From contig JAYMSP010000510.1 of assembly GCA_036897095.1 (NCBI GenBank), forward strand, positions 1-49,068: DNA of 49,068 nt, given 5' to 3'. Within the stretch, counting starts at the first letter, position 1, and each line of letters begins with the position of its first letter. Below the pieces are notes generated by a model. It had not been told where the DNA came from. It did no database searches and saw nothing but the letters and a program-made list of their open reading frames with translations. Source of the stretch: Plantago elongata (taxonomy: Eukaryota > Streptophyta > Magnoliopsida > Lamiales > Plantaginaceae). The position numbers and the translations under genes were made by a program. Positions 23,814 through 35,100 of this stretch are shown here, piece after piece.

Positions 23814-25377
23814 GCAACCTTTGCAGAGATCAAAGCCAAGTTTTTCAGCTCGCTGTGTGAAATGCCAGAGAACCTAGAAAGAAAGGAAATTATTTTGTTA
23901 GAAGGAAATGAAATCCCTTCTCAATATAACAAAAGTACCCTGGTGGGTTTGTTCCAGGAAGCATTCACTGATGAAGAGCTCTGCAGGTTGTGAGTAGCTC
24001 GGAATGTGTCTGGGACTAGGGGGCTAGTTCAGCTCTTACTTTTGTATTTTTAGGGTGGTTGAGCTGTTCATGCTCTGTTGTTATTGTTAGAAATATCTTA
24101 TTTAGGACGTGACAATTGTTCTATCCTGTCAGAAACCAATCCTTTAGATACAATTCTTAGGAGTGCATTAATCTTCGCAACCGATTCATGCACTTACTGT
24201 AGATCTTTTAGGTTGTCACATTCTAACTGCCAAATTTTTATTTCAAAGAGAAGGAGAAATTTAATGAAAGGTACTATTGTTTGTCTTTCTGAGAGTTTAT
24301 TTCAGATAACTTTACAAGTGACAGGTAATTTACATGTAATTTAAGAAAGAAACAGACAGCACAAGAATGTAGTATTAAATTAAGACAGAAACTTTTGAAG
24401 CAAATTTGCTAAGTTCCAATGGCATTTGCATGGAAGGTTAAACCATAATTTCACTGAACAGCGATGGGGATTAGCTCTCCTCGCCACAACTTCTATGGGT
24501 GTTCCCAAAATCCTACAAGCGGTCACTCTAAACAATCTTCATGAGTTATGTATGAAATCTTTACAAAGGACAAACGCAAAACAATGTCTCTGCAAAAGAT
24601 CTATAAAACAAGTTGTATGTATAAATGAATTCCCTCTTCTCGACTTCTCTTCGGAGGGTTGCCTGAATGCTCTATTACATCTGGAGGTCCACTTGTGAAA
24701 GGCATTCAGCTGTGAATGTTAGCTTTGACCAGAATGTCACACGCCTCCACGAAAATTTGCACTGCAAAATCGCAGAGATGATATGTTAGTTAACGAGTAG
24801 CTGGAAGTTAGGGTTTGAATGACTCGGACATGTTGACGTTTGAGAACAACCTACTTGGATAGTGGTTGATTATATCGTTCTGATACGAGTTCGGGAATTT
24901 TTGAGTTGGCCTATAACAAAAATAGATGGATCCTGCAACTGAAATCTAGTAGCATACCAAATCCCAGGGCTCTAGATACAATCCAAAAAAACAAATCAAG
25001 ACTTCAGAGGGTTGATGCCAGATGCAGGATGTTACTAAGAAGAGTGGTGTGAGTGCTTAGTTTACCCTCTCTTTTTCTCCTCTCTGTGTATGCTCCTATG
25101 TGAGTCATGAACAGAATAGGCCAGACAGAACAGAGGCTAAGCAAGCTGAGAGTCTATATTGAGAATGGGCAATTTGTTAGGATGACCATATCCAGAGATG
25201 CCAGAAACTGTGCTTATTTTTATGCAGTGGAATGGGTACATCATTTTCTGATGACCCGTAAAAGAGTAGTGGCATGAGCTCTAGAATGAAATGAAAAATT
25301 AAAAAGCAATCGTATGAGTGAGATGCTTGAATCACATGTAATACCTCAACATGAAATTGCTCGTCTCAGTATAACCA
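23814..25377. other. Tail-to-tail intergenic region between symplekin and IRX9H
   Basis: The stop codons of the two genes face each other across 1564 bp. The first 250-300 bases probably form the symplekin 3' UTR. The part near 25377 should hold the IRX9H 3' UTR. Scattered ORFs here (for example 24078-24344 and 24426-24698) have no recognisable domain and look like chance. No transposon ends were seen. Confidence 0.5.
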
Positions 25378-27396
25378 TTACTTGGAAGGGAGAGCTACGT
25401 CAAGGTTTTTTTCAAGGATCCAGCCCTTTGGATAGACGAGTCCACGAGCTTCCAGATGGAGATGCCAGTTCATTACTTTGGAACAACCTCCAAGGGGAAC
25501 AGATTCCATTTGATTCTCCTCTTCCACAATCTGTTCTATGAAAGTTGTCTCCTAAAATAAGGAAAAGAACAATTTTCATATGGGCTTCATAACAATAGAA
25601 AAAGTGGAAGAGAAAAAATGGTCAATGGTCTTATACCTGGAAACCCTCTTTTACGGTGTCCAACTGTCTGATAGGGTCTAAAGTTGGACGATGCCATCTC
25701 TTGGGATCCCACAATATCGTGCTATTGAAAGCAAAGCCAGACATATCAACATGGAACCTGCGAAGTCTTTTGCTCTTCTCATTTGTGTGCCATCCAATCA
25801 CTTGACTTCCATTACACACAGGACCTTCCAGAATTGCTTTATTTTTGCTTTGCGCAAGCATACCAACAGGCCAGGTGCCAAAACGACTGAATGGCATGAC
25901 GAGTAAAGACAAGAGAAACAGTAAACAGTTAGAAAAGCATTATCACGTTCAAATGGATTATCAAATGATAGCATATATTTGAGGGAAGTGATATTATGAT
26001 ATTCAGAATGGAGGAGAAATAGAACAGAGTAGTATTTCAAAAATTTTGGCAATAATCCCTATTTCAAGCCACGGTTATATAATCCCAAATTTTGACTTGA
26101 CACCTGCATAACTACTGTTCTCCCTACCAGACATCTAAATCTAAATCTTTCTTTATTGCTATGTTTCAGATTGAAAACTCAAAATCCCAGTCAAATCTTG
26201 AACTAAAGTACTAAACAATCACATATTCTAATAAGAGGAATACAGTTCTTGGTTCACACACAACTCAACTTGGATCACATTTTGACATTTATTGTCTACG
26301 TAAGCCAAGTCTAACAGCCCTCCTATGGCCTGAGTGTGGAAGAAGAATGTAAAAAACTTGCAGTTAAATTCATACCATGCAAAAGAAGGCCAAAATGGGG
26401 GTCATAGCACTACAAACTGAATGGAAACATACAATAGTCTAACTTCCTGCATTGAAGTCAGGACTCATAACCAAATAGCATCACACATTTCCATCTCATG
26501 AACCAAAATGCAGAGTAAAATGTATTAAGTTTTGGGCATAATGAAATAATTTATGGAGAATAATAAACTTGGCTATAGAAAACCAACCTGATATTTCTTA
26601 GACTCTCAAACAATTCAACCGAGTAGATATTATCATCATCTGCAAAATACACAATCCCATCAAGCCTATGCCTCTCAATATGTTCAAGTGCAGTGTTCCG
26701 CTGGTGTACTCCCCTGTCCTTCACGTCCGTAGCATTTCTCTTACACACAAGATGCCGGTACATGATCCCCATGTTCCTCAAAATCTCAGCTGTCTCCGTA
26801 GATGCAGCATTCATCTCAACAACAATCCAAACAACCTGAGGTTTTACCAACCTCAAGGTGTGGCCTAACCTATTCAAGTAATAGGCCTGCAGAGCCCTAC
26901 CGTAAGTAGGGGTCACCACAAGCAACTGTTTTCCCAAAGCATCACCAGAAACATTCGCAACAAAACCATATCTACGGCTACGCCTCTCAGGAACACCTAC
27001 TTCAACAGCATCAACTCTAACCTCACTCTCTTTAGCAGGTTTCTCCAAAACCACCCCATCACTCAAACTACGGTCGACAGTAATCAAAGGAGGCAACTTC
27101 GTTTCGAACGAAAAATCACTACTACTCAAATCATTACTAAACGGACCCATCCCGAACACAAACCCTATGAAAAAGAATATCAAGAATCGGAAAATCGACT
27201 TTTTCCACGAAAAGTAACTATGTTTTCTCTGTTTCTGATTAAAAAATCCCGAAATAAACTTGCGAATCGGAGACAGGGCAGGCTTGCCATTGAAAATCAG
27301 CTTGTGAGAAGGCGATTGTACTGCGAATTGGTTGCTTGTTCCGTTCACGTACGATCTGTCGCTGTAAGGCGACAGAGTCCTCCGAACTGAAGCCAT
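25378..27396 (-). CDS. IRX9H: GT43 xylan glycosyltransferase, IRX9H / IRX9-like
   Basis: This is a Golgi type II membrane protein of family GT43. IRX9 and IRX14 types act together in elongating the beta-1,4-xylan backbone of plant cell walls. Exons on the minus strand: 27396-26588, 25886-25637, 25551-25378 (TAA 25380-25378), 1233 nt in all, 410 aa. From N to C: a basic cytosolic tail opening [10 protein letters not shown]; one membrane span at about 68-84 ([15 protein letters not shown]); a Ser-rich stem; then the GT43 domain with [20 protein letters not shown] (158-177), the acidic metal-site motif FADDDN (251-256), [26 protein letters not shown] and C-terminal NWHLHLEA. An in-frame ATG at 27411 would add five residues (MYCIK). 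I chose 27396 because MAS-RRTLSP is the family N-terminus. I prefer IRX9H to IRX9 or IRX14 because of that N-terminus and the symplekin neighbour. Whether this type has strong catalytic activity is debated in the family. Confidence 0.93.
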
Positions 27397-28630
27397 TTTT
27401 ATGCAGTACAATCACATCGAAGGTCACGAAATCGATCACAGTATGGAATCCGATCCAGCTAAAAGTAAGTTGCTCAGATCCGATTGAGCTGGAAATTGAA
27501 GTGAGAGCTTGAGCTGGAGCTAATATGGAAACAAAATGAGCAAGGGAAGTGAGAAAATTGCAATCAATACGCCATTAGAGAAGGTGGAGAAAGGTAGAGG
27601 GTTTGGTTCGTTCGTTCTAGTTCAGGTAATTTTTGGTGAGAAGAAATGGAGAATCTGTTTGGTTACAGATGGAAATTATTATTATTTCCATACGCGGCAT
27701 ACAACAATACAGAGTGTTTTTTTTTTCTAATTAATCACATTATCACAATGTATGACAATTGGTTAAATGATGTTGTTAGGATTGGAACAATATATTTTGA
27801 CATTTAAAGCAAGAATAATGTAGATCACATTTCTATTGTGGAAGTGTATTTTTGGAATTTTGATGATTACATGAGGTTGTCAAATATAATATTTTTAAGT
27901 TTGAGACTTTATTGTTTTATATATATTTTTTTAAATTGCTTATTGATCAGTTTGGATTTTGTTAGTACTCTAGCTAATATTCCCAACTCAAACATAGCGA
28001 CCGAAAAAAGACTGACCAATTACCCAATTAAACAAACGTATGGTGTTTTATTCAATCGATTTACTATATTAAAAAGTTAATGTACTATTTATAACCTCCG
28101 TATTGTAATCAAATAAAACTTGTATTGTCACACTCTCCTATTTGAATGTATTGAAGTACACATACATTTGGGTTTTTTAAATCTATCATCAACATGAGCA
28201 TGTTCAAATCTCAATTTTAATGTTTTCGTTGTATTTCCCTTTAACCCTTGTGCAAAAGATATATGTAGGGATTTGGGATCAATAATAATTTAAGTAATTT
28301 TTTACGATAATTATTAAATTAATTAATAAGATATCATCATGTTTTAAAATAGGCAACGTCAGACTATAAAGTAAATGAGTTTTGGTTCGATACTCGCATT
28401 TCAAGTTTGATAAACATCGTATGAACTGTTGAAGGTTGCACCATTCAATATTATTGTTGAAATTACGAGTTTTTTTAAAACGCTTTGTGTAATACATATG
28501 GGTGTTTGCCGGTCCAAAACAGGATCCGAACCGGACTGGAACCCTAATGGACCAAAACCGAAATCATGCATTTGTATGACTCGAAAACCAATTTGAACCG
28601 GAACCAATATCATGGACATCAAATATTTCG

Positions 28631-28720
28631 GGGTACCAACGGTTGTTGGTTCAAGTGGTAAGGGACTTGAGTTCACTTAAGAAAGGTATCGGGTTCGATC
28701 CTTGTGGATGTAAAAAACAC
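28631..28720 (+). mobile_element. tRNA-derived SINE-like sequence upstream of DBR1
   Basis: It has an A-box-like GGTTCAAGTGGTAAGG (about 28648), a perfect B box GGGTTCGATCC (28691-28701) and an A-rich tail (GTAAAAAACACC). The body differs from the other two SINE-like copies, so it is probably another family. It does not fold into a full tRNA with paired acceptor strands. Confidence 0.6.
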
Positions 28721-29073
28721 CACTGAGATCACACATAAAAAAGAACCCGACGATGCTCGACTCGATTAGTCGTATAAGCGGATACGAGTGAGAAATAAAA
28801 AAAATAGTTCGGGGGTTTAAAACCAGAACAACATAAAGTTACAGGACTAAATCGATAAAAATCCGTCTTGAGAAGTTTCCATTGACAAAACAACCCTATT
28901 CTGCACATGATTTCAATTTTCACCCCATATGTCCAGAAGCAGCTTAAGCTTTCTCCAGCACCGTCCAGCTAGCTCTAGAATCGAAGGGTATTGATTGTTC
29001 GAGCGTTCCAATTACACAACGCCTTATTGCCTCCAATTTCGTTCTCCAGTAGCTCTCGAGCTTCACTTCAAAG

Positions 29074-29198
29074 GTTTCTTCATCTTCTCAGTTTTCAGCT
29101 ATCGATTATTATCCTATTATGCTTGAATTTGTTTTACTAAGTTTTAGCTGAAGCACATTTTACTGAGTGCCTCTGTCACCGTTTGTTGTTCATTACAG
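29074..29198 (+). other. Probable 5'-UTR intron of DBR1
   Basis: A plausible donor (CAAAG|GTTTCTT, GT at 29074) and a good acceptor (TTCATTACAG, ending 29198) lie immediately before the ATG. The acceptor is clear. The donor is one of several possible, so the 5' boundary is inferred. The leader exon would lie within about 28930-29073. Confidence 0.5.
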
Positions 29199-32100
29199 AT
29201 GAAAATCGCAGTAGAAGGATGTATGCACGGTGATTTAGACAATGTTTACGCAACTCTTCTACACCTGGAACAGGTCGAGAACATCAAAATTGATCTTCTC
29301 ATCTGTTGTGGAGATTTTCAGGTGTGCGTAGTTTACTCTGCTCATTAGTAGTTTTTCAGAAGCATTCTGTTCCTTTTGAATTTTGATTAATTCGTCTGCT
29401 CTTGTCCGGATAACTTGTACACTTATTCTGTGTTTAGCATAACTTGCTAAACCTAGTTCGTTGTTAATTAGTTAGCAGGATCTGAGAGATGATAAGTTAG
29501 CTCATCTAACTGAGTTACTTAGTAAATTAGTTAATAGCTAGCTGATCAGCTACCTTATTTAGTCTATCAGACTGGCTTCCAACTAGACCGAGTTGCTTAG
29601 TGAATTAGATGATAGCTAGCTGATCAGCTAACTTATGTAGTCTATTTGACTGGCTTCCAACTAGACTTATGTTGTTCAAATGGTCAAATATGCTCATAAG
29701 TTTGTGTTAAATACAGCCTTGACCGTATTCTGAGACTATTATGTTAAAACAACTAAGGAAAGACTGGAATGAAATTTTAGTCTCTTTTCATGTAGTTCTA
29801 ATATCTAATGTTTCCATGGAATTTTAGTTTCTTTTCATGTTTGAAAGTTGAGGTTTTATTTAGGTGGTATTTGCAGCGGTTTCAACTTAGCTCCCTGATT
29901 ATGGAGAAGTTGGTCAAATTGGGTGTTTGACATTTTATAAAAAGTAAAAGTTATCAAAAGTTTAATAGCTGGAAGAAGCGTGTTTGTAATCTCAATATTT
30001 TTTGATGAACTCAACTTAGAAGTTGCTTGTGGAGGTCCAGATCAACCTCTCCCACTTCAACTTATCCAGCTTAATTTAAGAGAATTATAAGCTATAAGTT
30101 GTTTAGAATTAGGAATTTCAAACAGATGCAAATGCAGAGGGGATGCATAACTTGTTAGCATGACATGCATGTGCATTGCTTATTTCATTTTCAAATATAC
30201 TCCTGTTTTTGAGATGCCCTTTTGTGCAAGGGTGTTGGGCTCATTAAGCCTTGGTTCATTAATTTAAGGTACTATCCTTCGGAAGTACAAGTGTTAGGAG
30301 GTAGGTGTCTCACCTGGAAACAGTAGTTTAAACCAATATAAAATAGCTCACCTGTCAAGTTGTGGAGTGATAAACAAATGTAGCTATCTGCATCAGTATT
30401 GCATTTGCCCTTTTTCCTGGTAGAGTGTAATCATTTAGCCGGCGGGTTCAAAATGACTACATATGCCAGGGGTTCGAGAAGAAAAATGATCTAGGAAATT
30501 TATTGCAATATTTTATGGCTTTACCAACAGATAAGAGTCCAATAAAGTTACCTGTTGATTTTTCCATGCAATCAGGCGGTTAGGAATAAGGAAGATCTAC
30601 AAAGTTTAAACGTGCCACCTAAATTCCGCACCATGAACTCCTTTTGGAAGTATTACTCGGGGGAGAAAGTCGCACCATTTCCAACTATATTTATTGGTGG
30701 AAACCATGAGGCGTCCAACTACCTTTGGGAACTGTAAGTTAACTGTCTTTTTATTGACGATATGTTTGTATTTGGTGTCATTATCCATTAGTCGTGAGTC
30801 GTGACCCACGTGCTATAGTACACAATATAATAGCACGAAGCTGGTGAACATATATTATTTTTCAGATTCTATGGAGGATGGGCGGCTCCTAACATATATT
30901 TTCTTGGGTTTGCTGGAGTGATTAAGTTTGGGAATGTTCGTATTGGTGGACTTTCGGGAATTTATAAAGCAAATCACTATTTTTCAGGTAATAGTGTCTG
31001 GATTAATCAAGGAAAATCAATATATTGCCCAACGGTTAAATAATGCTAAGATGGTTTATTCGATAAACCTCAACTTTTATAACAATTTTGCGAGATTTAA
31101 TTTTTGTCAATTTCTCCACCATAGTTAGTTAAACTACTACCCCCACTTTTGGTTTGCTTGATTTCAAGTTTTTGCTGTCTTTAACTTGTCAGTTCCTTAC
31201 TTTATCTTGGGCTGGTCGTGATTTTTATTACTTCATAACCTGTGGTGTGATTCTTTTACATGAACAGGACACTATGAGAGGCTGCCCTACAATGAACAAG
31301 ATATCCGGTCTATATACCATGTTCGTGAGTATGATGTTCATAAGCTTATGCAAGTTGAAGAACCAATTGACATATTTCTTTCGCATGACTGGCCAGTTGG
31401 TATCACTGACGGTGGCAACTTGAAAGATCTTCTCCGTCAAAAGCCATACTTTGAAAGAGAGGTAATACAAGTATTTGCTTTGATTGTTATATCTGAAAAA
31501 TCATTTCATTATTGTTATTGAGTTTGGAATCTTTATGTTGTAAATTGGAATGTATCTTTAAAGAGGCTATACTGTATACGAGCCTCCCTGGGTACAGATT
31601 TACATGATGTCAGAATGGGACACTCATTGTCCTTTCATTCCAAGTCTCCAGTTCTTAATTTATACTAAAGTGAGAGAAAGATTATGTTTCAAAAAGAAAT
31701 TAATGATTTAAGTGGTTGTTGGCAGTTATACTTTGTATAAAGTTGTAACTGGGTGATAAACAATGAGAGCTAATAAGTAAAGAATTGATAAAGTATGAGA
31801 AAGAACGAATAAAGTACAAACATCATATGTTTAACTTTGAACATTGTGTGCATAATAATAATAAACCTGCTTATACTCGCATTATTAGCATTTGTAAACA
31901 TGTGATGTTCATAGCTAAATATGCAATGTTTATAACAAAATATGTGATGGTTAATTTGTTCTCTCCAAGAGGCGGTCTCTCACAACAATTTCTCTCATTT
32001 TGGGTTCGTGAAACTTCTAACGAAACCACTAAAAAGGAAACTTGTGAAGATTATATAGACTGGAAGGTGAAGACACAGAATGTTGACTTGACTCTGCTAG

Positions 32101-35100
32101 ATGTGTTTTTCAAAATACTTGTGGTGTATACATGAGTTGCATAATTGTATGACTGAATTATATTTTGTGATTTTCCAATCTTTAATTTCCTATATTCTGT
32201 TTTAGATTTCAGAAAGAACCTTGGGGAGTCGAGCTGCTGCCGAATTGCTGACAAAGTTGAGACCTCCCTACTGGTTTTCTGCACATCTACACTGCAAATT
32301 TGCTGCTGCTGTGCAACACGAGGACAGTGGCCATGTGACAAAATTTCTTGCACTAGATAAATGCCTTCCTGGACGGAACTTTTTGCAGGTGATTGATTAT
32401 TGTATTTTTATCTGTTACATTTGAGTTAGCCCATTCACAGGGGAAACTGTTAAATTGTAACAGGTGATTGAAATTGAATCAGGGCTTGGACCACATAACC
32501 TTCATTATGATGAAGAATGGCTTGCCATAACGAAGAAGTTTAATCCCGTGTTTCCTTTAACCAGAAAGCCTGCAAATTTTGGGTCTGTATCTCGCATATA
32601 GTTTGCATTTCGTTGGCTATAATAAGTCATTAATACTTGGACATTTATCTTTTATGTAGCAATGCTACACTTGACATAAAAGAATGCCGTGCGTTTGTGA
32701 AGGATAAGCTGCAAAAGAGAGGTAGTGAACCTTTTGAATTTGTGCGTACTGCACCATGCCACAACCCTTCTCAGCATGTTGCTAATGATTATACATCCGG
32801 TAAGTGTGAAACAACCTTAAATTCACACTATTGTGTACTCATGTTTTTTTTTTTTTTTGGTAAAATGTGTAACAATATTTACTCTAAACAGGACATCAGC
32901 AGAATCCACAAACAGTCTCTCTATTGCAGTTGTTGGAGCTTCAGTATATGCTAGACACCTCCAATGCACAGGGTATTGGATCATCTGATTCAAAAGGTAG
33001 TCTTATATAATTAGAAGTGTTCTTTCCCCGGCTATGTTTTGTAATTCTTAGTATCAGGAGACTTGCAGTTAAAAAATACTTACAGTTGCTGAAGTATAAA
33101 TTTGTGGATTACTGCAGAACAGACGACTATTGTGATTTGTTTGTTTCTTTTTATATGAACTAAGTTTTATTATAACCCGTATCTACTGTGTTTTGTGTTT
33201 ATGTGATTTTGCAAAGTAGAATGTTTATACATATGTAGCTTTTAGTTTATAAATTTACTCCTAAGTTTAAAACTCGTTTTAGATTTACCAAGGCCACACA
33301 ACTAAACATACTATTGCCATAGGCCATAGCATTACAATTAAAACTCATTTTAGATGGCAACAACTATTCCCATAACATCACAATGACACTGCGTATTCAT
33401 CTTTAGCATGAATCCAGAAATTGTAGTTTGCCTCTGATATTACTCTGCAAAGGAACGATGGTTACTAGAATTTGGATAACATCGTGGTGTCGGACCATAC
33501 CATGATTTGGATCTGTTTGAAAGCAGATAGTTAATTTAGCTTTATCTATTTTGCAAAATAGAAAAAAAAACCCGGATCTGTTTGAAAGCAGATAATTTAT
33601 TTAGCTTTATATATTTTACAAAATTAAAAAAAATAAAAAATGCCACTAACAACTATTCGTCTTACTTTATATCTACATCTCATACTTTTTCCATTCTTCA
33701 TTATTTCTCTCCAACTTTAATACTTAATAAAGAACTTTATCATTATTTATAAAAACCCTTTAAAAGAATTCTTAATTAAAAATAAAATAAAATTACTTAG
33801 CAAATATGGCTGAATTGGAACTTAAATTTAAGTTGTCAAGATTAAATATTTGCACCCGTATTTGTAACTTCAGTTGTGATGCTGATGTTATGTTCTCCTA
33901 TTTGCAGGTTATAATGAACACATTTCAAAGGATTTTAATAAAGAAGACATTTTCATTGATGATACAGAGGATGTTGTGATGCTGATGTTATGTTCTCCTA
34001 TTTGCAGGTTATAATGAACACATTCCAAAGGATTTTAATAAAGAAGACATTTTCATTGATGATACAGATGATGTTGACGAAATCGAGGATGCCAATGATA
34101 ATACAGACACAAGTATGTAAACCTTGCAAATACTCCAGTAATTTGGATGTATATGAATGTGATTATAGATAATTAATGTTACAATTTAAAAGCTATAAAT
34201 ATAACTTCACTTGCCAGAGTTGCTATACACTGGTAAATGAAACTTTTTAATTTTATGAATCTCCTGGGGAAATTAGAATTTACTACATTTATCTATAACT
34301 ATATTCGACTCTATTTTTTTATTGATTTTTTTTCATTGATTTTCTGGTTAGATTTCGGTTAGATTGTAAAATTAGTTTTTCTTTTTCTCCAAATTTACTA
34401 TGAATATTTCTATTCTTTTCAGAGAGCATATATTGCATATAATTATTAGCATACATATTTATATTGTTTTAAGAGAGCATACATTTGTTAACATTGTATT
34501 GATTATTGTTTCAAAATTATGGTTAAGAAACAAGTTGTAGAATAAATGTTTGATGAGAACAAGTGAAAAATAGATATGTAATTAAAAGATAGCAAATGCA
34601 TGATTATTGTTTCAAAATTATGGTTAAGAACAAGCCGTAGAAAAATAAAAGTTTGATATGCATTATTGTTTCAAAATTACGGTTAAGAAACAAGCCAAGT
34701 AGAAAAAATAAAAGTTTGATGAGAACAAGTGAAAAATAGATATTGATTAAAAGATAGCAAATATCATGCTAGTTTCCATTGTTATTTCTCCTTAATTGAT
34801 GTTAGTTCTCATCTTCAATATTTTAGTATTTCAGTATTTCAACTAGGTAATTATCACCAAATATGGGATATAGACTATATCAAATAAATTTGAGAACAAT
34901 AATGAAGTAGACCAAATATGGGCAGCTACATGATTTGGGAAACCACATCCAGTCGGTCTTTCCCTATATTTTGCCTTTCTATTTTTTAATTTTTATTTTT
35001 TTATTTTATAACCTTGAATCTAATTGTACGAACATACAATACATTATATTAGAAAACTATTCACTTTTAAACTATATATTCGAAAGTGGCAATGAAAAAT

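Larger units (their letters stand above)
27397..29198. promoter_or_regulatory. Divergent intergenic region between IRX9H and DBR1
   Basis: About 1.8 kb separates the two head-to-head start codons and should hold both promoters. It is AT-rich in the middle (27700-28500), with no ORF worth calling. It contains a tRNA-derived SINE relic (about 28631-28720), preceded by a stretch (28505-28620) with repeated AACCGG/GGAACC words. No element could be assigned firmly to either promoter. Confidence 0.5.

Noticed and set aside
27397..27411. Five-residue N-terminal extension (MYCIK) of IRX9H
   Set aside because: In-frame ATG exists, but IRX9H proteins begin MAS-RRTLSP; the extension is not family-like.
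33908..34014. Copy 1 of the DBR1 duplication as the main exon
   Set aside because: It runs into the second acceptor and stops at 34012-34014 with an unacidic, hydrophobic tail; copy 2 gives a continuous acidic tail. Kept only as a possible alternative.
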